Source: Opitutaceae bacterium TAV5 (lineage in GTDB: Bacteria > Verrucomicrobiota > Verrucomicrobiia > Opitutales > Opitutaceae). From it: a stretch of DNA of 64,000 bases. Made by a program: the position numbers and the translations under genes. Shown piece by piece: positions 49,698 through 59,816 of the stretch. The notes under the pieces are model-generated. The model did not search any database and was not told the origin of the DNA. It worked only from the letters and a program-made list of their open reading frames with translations. Where the stretch lies: the NCBI GenBank assembly GCA_000242935.3, contig CP007053.1:3767001-3831000 (forward strand), in the 5' to 3' direction. Numbering within the stretch: the stretch's first letter is position 1; the number at the start of each line of letters is the position of its first letter.

Positions 49698-50195
49698 TCA
49701 GGGGGAGGGCGGCAGGTTTTCCGTTTCCGTTTTTTCATTCCCGGCTTTTGTCCCGAGCGTGCTGATTTCTTCCATAAATTCGGAGACGTCACGGAATTCC
49801 TTGTACACGCTGGCGAAGCGGACGTAGGCGACCTGGTCGATCTTGCGGAGTTGTTGCATGACGGCGTCGCCAATGGCGCGGGAGGGGATTTCGGAGTCGT
49901 ACTGCGCTTCGAGGATGTCGATCACGTCTTCGGCGAGCATGGAAATCTGTTCGGCGTCGATGGGACGTTTCTGGCAGGCGACGCGGATGGCGCGGAGGAG
50001 TTTGTCGCGGTCGAAATCCTCGCGGCGGCCGTCGCGTTTTTCGACGACGATGCCTTCGCGCACGAGCGTCTCGGTGGTGGTGAAGCGGTGGCCGCATTCC
50101 AGGCACTCGCGACGGCGACGGATGGTCGTGCCTTCACGGCTGATGCGGGAGTCGATGACCTTGTCTTCGATGGAGGTGCACTTGGGACAGCGCAT
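49698..50195 (-). CDS. nrdR: Transcriptional repressor NrdR
   Basis: A 165-residue regulator of ribonucleotide-reductase genes. A zinc ribbon uses C3, C6, C31 and C34, with 'VIDSRISREGTTIRRRRECL' between. It is followed by an ATP-cone domain ('VEKRDGRREDFDRDKLLRAI') that senses ATP and dATP. The C terminus 'YVRFASVYKEFRDVSEFMEE' is typical. It lies 56 bp downstream of the trpG/pabA gene on the same strand, so the two may be an operon. Confidence 0.97.
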   Translation of the reverse strand: MRCPKCTSIEDKVIDSRISREGTTIRRRRECLECGHRFTTTETLVREGIVVEKRDGRREDFDRDKLLRAIRVACQKRPIDAEQISMLAEDVIDILEAQYDSEIPSRAIGDAVMQQLRKIDQVAYVRFASVYKEFRDVSEFMEEISTLGTKAGNEKTETENLPPSP

Positions 50196-50251
50196 ATTGG
50201 GAAATGCTGAAAATCAGCCAGCGCGTTTTCCGCAGGGAAAGGCGGGCGGGT

Positions 50252-50818
50252 TCAGTTGAGTGTGAGGAAATTTTCCAGGATTTTCATGCCGCCTTCGGTG
50301 GCGATGGATTCGGGATGGAACTGCACGCCCCAGACCGGGAGCGTCTTGTGGCGCAGGCCCATGATCTCGCCTTCCTTCGTCTCGGCGGTGATTTCGAGGC
50401 AGTCGGGCAGGGAGGCGCGCTCGACGAGGAGCGAGTGGTAGCGGGTGGCGGCGAAGCCCTGGGGCAGGCCGCGGAAGACGTCGGTGTCCTTGTGCAGGAT
50501 CGGAGACGTCTTGCCGTGCATGAGGCGGTCGGCGCGCACGACCTTGCCGCCGAAATAGTGGCCGATGGACTGGTGGCCGAGGCAGACGCCGAAGAGCGGT
50601 TTTTTCCCGGCGAAGGCGCCGATCATGTCGAGCGAGACGCCGGCTTCGGCGGGCGAACAAGGGCCGGGCGAGATGAGAACGCGGTCGGGGTTGAGCGCGA
50701 GGGCCTCGGCGGGCGTGATCTCGTCGTTGCGGAAAACGCGCTGCTCGACGCCCAGTTGTCCGAAGTACTGGACGAGGTTGAAGGTGAACGAGTCGTAGTT
50801 GTCGATGACGAGCAGCAC
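50252..50818 (-). CDS. Anthranilate / aminodeoxychorismate synthase glutamine amidotransferase subunit
   Basis: A 188-residue class I glutamine amidotransferase. The catalytic triad is C79 ('[12 protein letters not shown]'), H168 and E170 ('[10 protein letters not shown]'). The start '[20 protein letters not shown]' and '[14 protein letters not shown]' are the TrpG/PabA signature. It provides ammonia to the synthase component (TrpE or PabB). Whether it serves tryptophan, folate or both cannot be decided because no partner gene is nearby. It probably cotranscribes with nrdR. Confidence 0.93.
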   Translation of the reverse strand: MLLVIDNYDSFTFNLVQYFGQLGVEQRVFRNDEITPAEALALNPDRVLISPGPCSPAEAGVSLDMIGAFAGKKPLFGVCLGHQSIGHYFGGKVVRADRLMHGKTSPILHKDTDVFRGLPQGFAATRYHSLLVERASLPDCLEITAETKEGEIMGLRHKTLPVWGVQFHPESIATEGGMKILENFLTLN

Positions 50819-50999
50819 GGTGGATACGGTGGTTTACAGGTCGCGGCAAAAGTGGCCGGCGAACGGATGCCGCGAACCCGAAAGTATTCTCCTTTCTGCG
50901 GGCGCGGTCAAGCGCGGCGCGCAGGCATGCGGAGGGCGGGCGGGAGATAAATTAATGTGAATCGCTTGCGCGGGCGCGGCATTTGCCTACCGGTGGGGC

Positions 51000-51206
51000 A
51001 TGGCACAAGGTTCTGCAGGCAATGTTCTCGCGGCTCTCGCCAGCCTTTTTATCCCCGGCCTCGGTCAACTGTTGCAAGGGCGGCCGCTGATGGCGGTCAT
51101 CATGTTTGTGCTCGCCGCCGTGCTGTGGGTGTTCCTGCTCGGCTGGATCATCGCCATCTGGTCGGTCATCGATGCGGCGTTGTTCACGCGCAAGACCGCG
51201 GTGTGA
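51000..51206 (+). CDS. Small membrane protein (TM2-like)
   Basis: A 68-residue protein with two hydrophobic helices ('VLAALASLFIPGLGQLLQGR' and 'VIMFVLAAVLWVFLLGWIIA'). The 'IPGLGQLLQGR' turn with 'IWSVIDAALF' resembles small TM2/DUF5683-type proteins. Function is unknown. It is divergent from trpG/pabA with about 180 bp between, and convergent with enolase. Confidence 0.75.
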   Translation: MAQGSAGNVLAALASLFIPGLGQLLQGRPLMAVIMFVLAAVLWVFLLGWIIAIWSVIDAALFTRKTAV

Positions 51207-51320
51207 GGGGACCGGACGAGCGTGCCTGATCCGGGCTCTGGACAGGAGGATTGGCGGCGCGCGGACCGGAAACTCATCCCGCCGTGCGGGGGGCGGCGCC
51301 ACCATCTGTGTCGCGGGCAC

Positions 51321-51351
51321 AAAAAAAGCGGACCGTCCGGAAACGGTCCGC
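51321..51351 (-). terminator. Rho-independent terminator of eno
   Basis: On the minus strand a 9-bp perfect stem (51343-51351 with 51328-51336), a 6-nt loop and seven T (complement of 51321-51327). It is 44 bp past the eno stop codon. Confidence 0.92.
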
Positions 51352-51394
51352 CTTTGCGGGTGAGTGACGGCCGGAGCCGGTATCCGGTGCCGGA

Positions 51395-53135
<1,741 letters not shown>

Positions 53136-54167
53136 ATGTCTTCCTCTGCCACACCTTCACCCTCGTCCACCTCCGGCCCCGGCTCCTTGCCGGCGTCTCC
53201 GGCCGGCCGGGATCGCGGCGCGGCGGGCGCAACAGGTCTGACCGCGGATGCGGGAGGAGCGGCGTCCTCCTCCTCCTCCGTTCGGGCGGCAACTTCTGTC
53301 GCTGTCGCCGGTCAACCGCGGCTGGCGTGGGTGCTGGTGGTGTGCACGGCGATCGTGTTCTGGCCGGTGACGCGGTGGGTGGCGACCGAGGCGGCGGCGC
53401 GGCAGCAGATCATGCAGGGGATCATCCTGCTCGGAGCGGCGGCGGCGCTTGTCGGCTGGCTGCACCGGCGCGAATTGCGCGTGCGCGGGCAGGTTGGCAA
53501 CAGCGCGCTGCTGTTGCTGGCGCTGGCGTTCGGGTGCGTGGCGGTGGCGCGGTGGTGGGGGCGGCCATTGCTGGTGTTGCCGGGCATGGCGCTGGGGTTG
53601 GCGGGCTCCTTGCGGATGCTGTTTGGCGACATGCCCTACCGGCTGTTCCTGCGGCCGCTGGTGGTCGGGGTGTCGGCGTTGCTGGTGATCGTGCTGCTGT
53701 TTCCGGTGCTCGACTGGCCGCTGCGGCAACTGGCGGGGGTCAACGCGGCGCGGATTCTCGACGCGATCGGGGTGACGTCGGGGCTGAGTGTTTTCGGGCA
53801 GCCGGACGCGCCGCAACTGATGTTGCGGGCCGGGTCGCAATCGTTCGTGGTGGCGACGGAGTGCAACGGCTTCGGGCTGATCACGTCGAGCGCGCTGCTC
53901 GCGTTGCTGGCCGGCGGCATCAGCCGGCAGCCGGCGGTGAAATTGCTGGTGTTTGCGGTGGCGGGGGTGGCGTCGGGCTTTTTCTTCAACCTCCTGCGCA
54001 TCCTCGTCATTTGCCTGCTGGCGCCGAAGTTCCCCGGGCATTACCACGCGATGCACGAAATCGTGGGCACGATCATGCTCTGGGCCGGCCTCGGGCTGGT
54101 CGGCTGGATGTCCTGGCGCAAGCAACCGGCAAAAACAGCCGGGACGAAAGCGACGGAAGCGGGCTGA
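53136..54167 (+). CDS. Exosortase/archaeosortase-family transpeptidase
   Basis: A 343-residue multi-span membrane protein with about eight helices after a 60-residue Ser/Ala/Gly-rich tail. The catalytic residues of the exosortase family are visible: C243 ('VVATECNGFGLITSSALL'), R288 ('FFFNLLRILVI') and H307 ('YHAMHEIVGTI'). Exosortases cut C-terminal sorting signals such as PEP-CTERM and attach proteins to the surface or exopolysaccharide. A candidate substrate is encoded at 58531-59793. The EpsI domain or gene usually found with classic exosortases is not seen. The subfamily cannot be set by eye. Confidence 0.9.
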   Translation: MSSSATPSPSSTSGPGSLPASPAGRDRGAAGATGLTADAGGAASSSSSVRAATSVAVAGQPRLAWVLVVCTAIVFWPVTRWVATEAAARQQIMQGIILLGAAAALVGWLHRRELRVRGQVGNSALLLLALAFGCVAVARWWGRPLLVLPGMALGLAGSLRMLFGDMPYRLFLRPLVVGVSALLVIVLLFPVLDWPLRQLAGVNAARILDAIGVTSGLSVFGQPDAPQLMLRAGSQSFVVATECNGFGLITSSALLALLAGGISRQPAVKLLVFAVAGVASGFFFNLLRILVICLLAPKFPGHYHAMHEIVGTIMLWAGLGLVGWMSWRKQPAKTAGTKATEAG

Positions 54168-54223
54168 AACGGCCGGACGCGACGGAAGCCGGTATCGCGA
54201 GCCAGGGGGTATCGGAAGCGAAG

Positions 54224-54323
54224 GTGGCACGGGCATCCTTGCCCATGAAGTGGCACGGGCTTCCAGCCCGTGTTCCGGAAGGCGGCGCTGTGCGCCGTCC
54301 ACGGGCAAGGATGCCCGTGCCAC
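54224..54323. repeat. HGQDARAT-family inverted repeat
   Basis: GTGGCACGGGCATCCTTGCC at the left and 'ccacgggcaaggatgcccgtgccac' at the right are inverted copies, with an inner 'gtggcacgggcttccagcccgtg' unit in between. It lies between the exosortase gene and the YebC gene, 57 bp after the former. Confidence 0.85.
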
Positions 54324-54441
54324 TTTTACTGCCAATCGGCCAATCCGGCATTCCACCCCTTCCGATTTTACCGCGAGCCAGGGCGCCGCTGCGGTTTTCG
54401 GTTGAAGCGGGGCCGCCGGCGGATAGCGATTGTCATTTCTT

Positions 54442-55188
54442 ATGGGACGTCAATGGCTCCACGCGAAACGCGCCATCGTTAACAACAAAAAGGGTCAGCT
54501 CGTCGGCAAGCTGGTGAAGGAAATCAGCGTCGCCGCCAAGCTCGGCGGGCCTGACACTGCGGCCAATGCCCGGCTCTTTGCCGCGGTCGAAAAGGCGCGC
54601 AAGGCGAGCGTCACCCGCGACGTGATCGAACGGGCCATCAACAAGGGCGCAGGCATCGGCGGCGAGAAAATGAGCATGGATTCCGTGACGTTTGAAGGCT
54701 ACGCGCCGCACAAGGTGCCGGTCATCGTCGAGGCCTACACGGACAACGTCCAGCGCACCACGCCCGAGATCCGCGTGCTCTTCAAGAAGGGCGTGCTCGG
54801 GCAGGCGGGGAGCAACAAGTTTCTGTTCGACCACGTCGGTATTGTGGAAGCGCATACGGCGGTTCCGTCGGCGGGCGGCGGGGAGATCGATCTCGAGGCG
54901 GTGGCGATCGAGGCGGGCGCCGAGGATTTCGCGCCGCTGGCGCACGCCGAGAATGATGACATCCCGGAGGACCGGTCCGGCGCGCGTTTTACCTGCGGTC
55001 GCGCCGATGTGCATGCGGTGTCCACCTGGCTGGCGAACAACGGCTGGACCGTCGTCACGAGCGAGATCGGCCACGTGGCCAAGCAGTTTCCCGAACTCAC
55101 CGACGAGCAGCGGGCCGATGTGGGCGAGTTTTTGCAGGCGCTGGAAGACCACGATGACGTGCAACGCGTCTGGGCCGCAGTGAAGTGA
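54442..55188 (+). CDS. YebC/PmpR-family protein
   Basis: A 248-residue protein of the expected family length. It begins 'MGRQWLHAKRAIVNNKKGQL' (the usual form is MAGHSKW..., so the opening is slightly divergent), followed by 'DVIERAINKGAG', 'YEGYAP'-like 'FEGYAPHKVPVIVEAYTDNV' and 'FDHVGIVEA'. The family is widely annotated as transcriptional regulators; some members relieve ribosome stalling. The ATG at 54442 was chosen over TTG 54430 because it starts the conserved segment. Confidence 0.9.
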   Translation: MGRQWLHAKRAIVNNKKGQLVGKLVKEISVAAKLGGPDTAANARLFAAVEKARKASVTRDVIERAINKGAGIGGEKMSMDSVTFEGYAPHKVPVIVEAYTDNVQRTTPEIRVLFKKGVLGQAGSNKFLFDHVGIVEAHTAVPSAGGGEIDLEAVAIEAGAEDFAPLAHAENDDIPEDRSGARFTCGRADVHAVSTWLANNGWTVVTSEIGHVAKQFPELTDEQRADVGEFLQALEDHDDVQRVWAAVK

Positions 55189-55272
55189 GGTGAACGGCGG
55201 GGAGGAGGCTTGCGCCGGCACGGGCGGGTTTTCGCTTTCAGTTTGCGGGGCTTCATCCTTTGCTTGGGCTTC

Positions 55273-55803
55273 ATGAGTACCCGTCGCCTCTCCGCTACCA
55301 TTGTCGTCATTGTTGTATTGCTCGCCGTTTTTATGGGCTTGCCCTGGCTGAGCCCGGCACGGGGCGTGGAGCGCCAGTGGAACAAGCTCGTCGACGGGGT
55401 TCAGGACAACGATTTCGAGGATGTGGCCGAAACCATCGCCCCGGACTACAAGGATTCATGGGGCCTCGCGCGCGATGAAGTCATCGCCATCGCCCGGGCC
55501 ATGCGCCGCCAGTTCATGGTGTGCACGATCAGCCGTCATCCGCACCAGGTCCATTTTTCCGATGACAAAAAGGCCGCCACCGTGACGAGTGTGATCCGGC
55601 TCAACGGCAACGGTTCGCCCTTGGCCCAGCAGATGATCCAGTACTCGCAGCAGAGCGAGACGGAGACGACGTTCGAGTGGCGCCGCGAATCATGGAAGCC
55701 GTGGGACTGGAAGCTCGTCAGCGTGGCCAACCCGGCGGCCGACGAGGGTGTCCGGCTGCTCCAGCGCGAGATCGACAAGGCGCCCCAGGGATTGTCGCTG
55801 TAG
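55273..55803 (+). CDS. Membrane-anchored protein of unknown function (possibly NTF2-like)
   Basis: A 176-residue protein. One N-terminal membrane segment ('LSATIVVIVVLLAVFMGLPW') could be a signal anchor. The soluble part starts 'VERQWNKLVDGVQDNDFEDV' and ends with an antiparallel pattern ('VHFSDDKKAATVTSVIRLNG', 'TTFEWRRESWKPWDWKLVSV') that resembles a small cone-shaped NTF2/SnoaL-like domain. That reading is tentative. It follows YebC by 84 bp on the same strand and may be cotranscribed. Confidence 0.65.
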   Translation: MSTRRLSATIVVIVVLLAVFMGLPWLSPARGVERQWNKLVDGVQDNDFEDVAETIAPDYKDSWGLARDEVIAIARAMRRQFMVCTISRHPHQVHFSDDKKAATVTSVIRLNGNGSPLAQQMIQYSQQSETETTFEWRRESWKPWDWKLVSVANPAADEGVRLLQREIDKAPQGLSL

Positions 55804-55894
55804 CGATCAGTCGCAGGTCAAAAGCCGCATGTCGAAGGTCGCCAGCGGGTCCGCCTCGCAAAGCATTTTATACCAGCGTCCCGAATGTTTTTGA

Positions 55895-55970
55895 TTTTAC
55901 ACCAAGGCCGCAAAGGACGCGAAGAAGGTAACTGGCAATCCTTTGCGCTCTTTGCGGCCTTTGTGTAAAA
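55895..55970. repeat. TTTTACACAAAG-type inverted repeat
   Basis: Arms TTTTACACCAAG (55895-55906) and CTTTGTGTAAAA (55959-55970), with paired inner parts ('gccgcaaaggacgc' against 'gcgctctttgcggc'). It is the third copy of the family in the window (others at 45207-45282 and 49187-49262). It lies downstream of the NTF2-like gene. Confidence 0.82.
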
Positions 55971-56075
55971 ATCTGAAGGCTTTGGGGCTTTGATATTACC
56001 CGATACTCAAATGACCCGCATCGGCGGGCCAGTGAATGACTTTCGACTTTCAGACTTTTGACCTTTGACCGACCA

Positions 56076-58100
56076 TCAGTACGGCTTGTGCTGTTCGACG
56101 GTGCCGTTGTCGGAATCGTCGATCTTGTAGCCGGCCAGCGACCGGAAGAGCTTGCGGATGTCGTGCAGGCCGCCCCAGGTAAACCAGATGCCGGTCACGA
56201 CGGTGATCACACAGGGCAAGCCGATGGCCGTCACGTGCCAGAAACCGAGCCAGCCGGCGTTGGTCCATGGCTTGATCCACGAAACCCAGCCGGCCTGGCC
56301 GACGAGATTCCACGCGGTGCCGATGAGCATCACGCTAAACCAGAGCACGGCCCAGACGAAGAGACTGCCGGTGATCCACTTGTCGCCCGTGGAAAAGTTT
56401 TCGTCCACGCCGATGACGCGGGAGAATGTCCACTTGCGCTTCGGGATGATTGGCTTGCCGTCCGCATCGACGGGGAGCTCGTCGCGATGAAGCATCTTGT
56501 TGATCGGATAATCCTTTTTGCAGGTAAACAGCGACACGCTGATATAGAGGGCGATGGCGATGAGCGTGGAGAAGAACGAAATCTGCGCGCCGTTGAGTCC
56601 GAAGGCCGGCAACCCGGGGACGCCGACGAGCGAGAGCACCCGGTTGATGGCGGTCGAGAACACGTGGTCGTCCCAGATCTTGTAAACCAGGATGCCGCCG
56701 CCGGAGAGGACCGAGCCGGAGATGACGGCCGCCCAGGCGCCGGCCGTGGTGCCTTTTTTCCAGTAGAGGCCGCCGATGATGGCCGCGCCAGCGCCGCCGA
56801 CGTAGACGGCGGTGGTGACCGTCCACCACATGACGATGTACTCCGTCTGCCGGAAGAACGCTCCGAATAAAAACGCGAAAATCGCCACCCCGATGATGCA
56901 CCGGCGCAGGAGCTTGATGTGCTGTTCGGGAGAGGGGGCTTTTTTGAGGCGGGGCAGGATGATGTCCTGCGCGAGGATGCCGCCCCAGGAGTGGAGGTGA
57001 GTGGAGTCGCCGCCGAAGATGCCCAGCAGGAGCACGGCGCAGAGCGCGCCCTTGACGCCGATGGGGAGCATGTGCGAGAGCGCCACGGGGATCGTCATCT
57101 GTTTCTGGATCTGGGGCTGGCTGATATTGGCGATGGATTCCTTGGCGGCGATGGAGGACGAGGCGAAGTCGGGGTGATAGAGGTAGGTGAGCGCGGCGGC
57201 GGCGAGGAGGACAACGACCACGGCCTTGCCGGATTCGCGCCAGCGCCCGAGGAGGCCGCCCATGCGCGCTTCGTGCGGGGTGGCGCCGGCGCTGTTGTAG
57301 GCGCTGGAGTTTTGCCACGCCATGGTGCCGTAGGTGCCGAGGAACACGCCCATGAGCACATACCAGAGGTTGAAGTCCTGCACCGCCCAGGCGTCGAAAG
57401 GATTCACCATCGAGTGGTTTTCGGGTTTGTTGCCGAGCACGGTCGCCATCTCGGACCAGCTCACCATCCAGAGGACGCCGATGATGATCACGATGTACAT
57501 GAGCTGGGAAAAGATGCCCTCGATGCAGTCGGTGACCATGAGGGTAATCAGGCCGCCGGAGATCGTGAGCGTGAGGCTGATCGCCAGGAAGATGCCCATG
57601 AGCGGCACATAAGTCGGCAGGGCGAAGGAGCCGATGGCGATTTCCGGCGGCAGTTGCAGGAAATAGACCATGAACCGCGCGCCGACGGCCGGGATGATGC
57701 CGAAATTGATCGCGCCGGCCACGAAGCCGAGGATGCCGGTGAAGAACCGGAAATTGCGGCTGTAGCGCATTTCGAAAAACTGGGCCAGGGTCATGGCGCG
57801 GGTCTCGCGGAAGCGGTAGATCACGAAGCCGAAGATGGCGACGACGAGTCCGACCGGACCCGTGATCCAGCCCCACCAGGTGGGGACGAATCCGGATTGG
57901 GCAAACACCTCCCACATGGCGACAAACACGACAGCGCCGGCCTGCATTTCGCCCTTGGCGACGGCCAGCAGGTAACGCCCGCCCACCCGGCCTCCGGAGA
58001 CGAAGTGCGCCACACTTTTCATGTAGCGATGGGTGACGATGCCGACCGTCAGGATAATGAGCAGCGGGATGACGATGACCAGCCAGTCGATGAAGTGCAT
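56076..58100 (-). CDS. Sodium:solute symporter family (SLC5) transporter
   Basis: A 674-residue inner-membrane protein with about 13-15 hydrophobic helices. It starts 'HFIDWLVIVIPLLIILTVGI' and has SSS-family features: 'HFVSGGRVGGRYLLAVAKGE', 'WEVFAQSGFVPTWWGWITGP' and 'MTLAQFFEMRYSRNFRFFTG'. The 60-residue loop near 530-600 holds a 'CKKDYPINKMLHRDELPVDA' segment. Symporters of this family import sugars, sialic acid, proline and other solutes with Na+. It sits between genes for exported and glycan-related proteins, so a sugar is a reasonable guess. The start at ATG 58100 was chosen at the first hydrophobic segment. Confidence 0.9.
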   Translation of the reverse strand: MHFIDWLVIVIPLLIILTVGIVTHRYMKSVAHFVSGGRVGGRYLLAVAKGEMQAGAVVFVAMWEVFAQSGFVPTWWGWITGPVGLVVAIFGFVIYRFRETRAMTLAQFFEMRYSRNFRFFTGILGFVAGAINFGIIPAVGARFMVYFLQLPPEIAIGSFALPTYVPLMGIFLAISLTLTISGGLITLMVTDCIEGIFSQLMYIVIIIGVLWMVSWSEMATVLGNKPENHSMVNPFDAWAVQDFNLWYVLMGVFLGTYGTMAWQNSSAYNSAGATPHEARMGGLLGRWRESGKAVVVVLLAAAALTYLYHPDFASSSIAAKESIANISQPQIQKQMTIPVALSHMLPIGVKGALCAVLLLGIFGGDSTHLHSWGGILAQDIILPRLKKAPSPEQHIKLLRRCIIGVAIFAFLFGAFFRQTEYIVMWWTVTTAVYVGGAGAAIIGGLYWKKGTTAGAWAAVISGSVLSGGGILVYKIWDDHVFSTAINRVLSLVGVPGLPAFGLNGAQISFFSTLIAIALYISVSLFTCKKDYPINKMLHRDELPVDADGKPIIPKRKWTFSRVIGVDENFSTGDKWITGSLFVWAVLWFSVMLIGTAWNLVGQAGWVSWIKPWTNAGWLGFWHVTAIGLPCVITVVTGIWFTWGGLHDIRKLFRSLAGYKIDDSDNGTVEQHKPY

Positions 58101-58530
58101 GCGATTCAGGATAGCAGTGAGAACATGAGGAGGGAGCGCATCCACGAAGGCAAGGCAGCCGGGCGGATGGCGAAGCTGACAATCTCAAAGGAGGAAACGC
58201 CCGGGGAGCGAGCGCGTTTTGCAGGGAGGTCGGAACTTTAAGGGTACCACTTATGGACTGCATTAGGGCGGGCTTTGGCAATTGCAGGACCATCCGGTCA
58301 TCGGTCAGCCCTCGGCAATCCGGCGGCAGGTTTTCCCTGCCATCATTGCGCGACACCTTTTGTATCCGTCATCAGAAAACTTTCCGGATCTCTCCGGGAA
58401 GGGATGACACGGGAGGGAAGAAGGATGCCTTTGACCGTTTGTGTGTCCGTGGGCGCTTTCGTTAAAAAATTTGCCTGTTTGGAGCAGGCTTGTGTGACAG
58501 GAAATTGCAGAAGGCGGATAAGGGCACCCC
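58101..58530. other. Divergent intergenic region before the PEP-CTERM gene
   Basis: 430 bp without a supportable gene. An imperfect hairpin lies at 58368-58408 (GTCATC...GATGAC with CTTTCCGGA/TCCGGGAAG inside). The rest should hold the promoters of the symporter gene (minus) and PEP-CTERM gene (plus); 'ataagggcacccc' before the latter offers a weak AAGG Shine-Dalgarno. Confidence 0.5.
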
Positions 58531-59793
58531 ATGAAGACCACTGCACGCAGCCTTTCCGTCGATGTCGCCAGGGCGCTTTTCTGCTTCTCTCGCGATTTGT
58601 TGACCCGGCCCACTTGCTGGATTTCGGCCCGGAGTCTCCCGGTTATCCTGGGTCTTGCGGCTTTCCTTGTCGGCGTCCCTGCCCGCGCGGGCTACGAAAT
58701 TGCCGACCTCACCGAGGCATACTACGACAGCTTTACCGGCTATACCCGCGTCTGGATCGACTACGGGGATAATCGCATCACCGACGAGGAATGGGATGAC
58801 TTCACCCCGCCGGCCGGTTACCTGAAAAACACCCCGCGAAATCCCGAGTTCAACGCCGAAAACACCTTTGGCAGTCCCGGTTCGCCAGCCGGCGATGTGC
58901 AGGTGGAGACCATCGGCGGCTACACCTGGAAGTTCATCGCGCAAATCCAGAGCGCCATGTGGCCCTACGATCACTCCACCTTTCCCGGCATGCTCAACCC
59001 CTGGCAGGCCGCCTTTGCCACCGTCACTCCGCCGCCGGGCACGATCAAGTTCAGCTCCAACGAGAAAAACCAGGAGATGATTTTCTGGGCGCGCGAAGGC
59101 GACTCGTCCGGAGGGGCTCCCATCCTGCGTTACTTCGTCACCGATACCTGGGGCAACCGCTACATTCTCGGCGCCAGCGGTGCCGCCACGGACGAGGAGA
59201 TTCCCGATTCCTTCGCTTCCGCCGTCCTTCCCGAAGGCTGGACCCGAAGCACCGGCTATCTCGACGAGACCCTCCACGTTCTCCCTGCCTATGGCGCCGG
59301 CGACATGGCTCACTACAACCTCTTTCGTGAAAGCGCCGATAACACCTTCTTCCAGATCGAGTGGGGAGCGAGTGGCCTGGGCATCGCACAGCAAATTGCA
59401 GGCATGCCCATCTGGGGAGGGGCTACCTCCGACTACATCCAGGGGCGTGCCGGCGACGACAACCTGATCCATGGCGGGGAAGGGGACGACACGATCCTTG
59501 TCCTCGGGATGAACGATCTCATTTACGGTGATGCCGGCGTCGATACGGCCATTCTCTCCGGCCTCTTTTCCGACTACTCGGTTGTCTCCATGAGCGACGA
59601 CGGTGCGTTCCTCGTGCTTTCCGGTTTCGGTTACGAGAAGACGTTTTACGATGTCGAATTTCTCCAGTTCGACGATCTCACCATTGCCACCTCGGCCATC
59701 CCCGAGCCTGCGGCCCTTGCGCTTCTCGGCGGTATGGGCGCGCTCGTGGCGACCGTCATTTTCCGCCGTCGGCCGCGACGGCTGACCATCTGA
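58531..59793 (+). CDS. PEP-CTERM sorting-domain protein with RTX-like repeats
   Basis: A 420-residue exported protein. A long N-terminal signal sequence precedes 'VGVPARA' at about residue 53. The main domain is unassigned (Trp/Tyr-rich, 'GGYTWKFIAQIQSAMWPYDH'). Residues about 304-345 hold RTX-type calcium nonapeptides ('GRAGDDNLIHGGEGDDTILV' then 'LIYGDAGVDTAIL'). The C-terminal tripartite PEP-CTERM signal is clear: 'IPEPAALALLGGMGALVA' (PEP at 391-393), a membrane helix and 'RRRPRR'. It would be cut by an exosortase; one is encoded 4.4 kb away. Mixing RTX repeats with PEP-CTERM suggests a calcium-dependent surface protein. Confidence 0.9.
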   Translation: MKTTARSLSVDVARALFCFSRDLLTRPTCWISARSLPVILGLAAFLVGVPARAGYEIADLTEAYYDSFTGYTRVWIDYGDNRITDEEWDDFTPPAGYLKNTPRNPEFNAENTFGSPGSPAGDVQVETIGGYTWKFIAQIQSAMWPYDHSTFPGMLNPWQAAFATVTPPPGTIKFSSNEKNQEMIFWAREGDSSGGAPILRYFVTDTWGNRYILGASGAATDEEIPDSFASAVLPEGWTRSTGYLDETLHVLPAYGAGDMAHYNLFRESADNTFFQIEWGASGLGIAQQIAGMPIWGGATSDYIQGRAGDDNLIHGGEGDDTILVLGMNDLIYGDAGVDTAILSGLFSDYSVVSMSDDGAFLVLSGFGYEKTFYDVEFLQFDDLTIATSAIPEPAALALLGGMGALVATVIFRRRPRRLTI

Positions 59794-59816
59794 GGATTAC
59801 CTCTCGTCACTACCTT

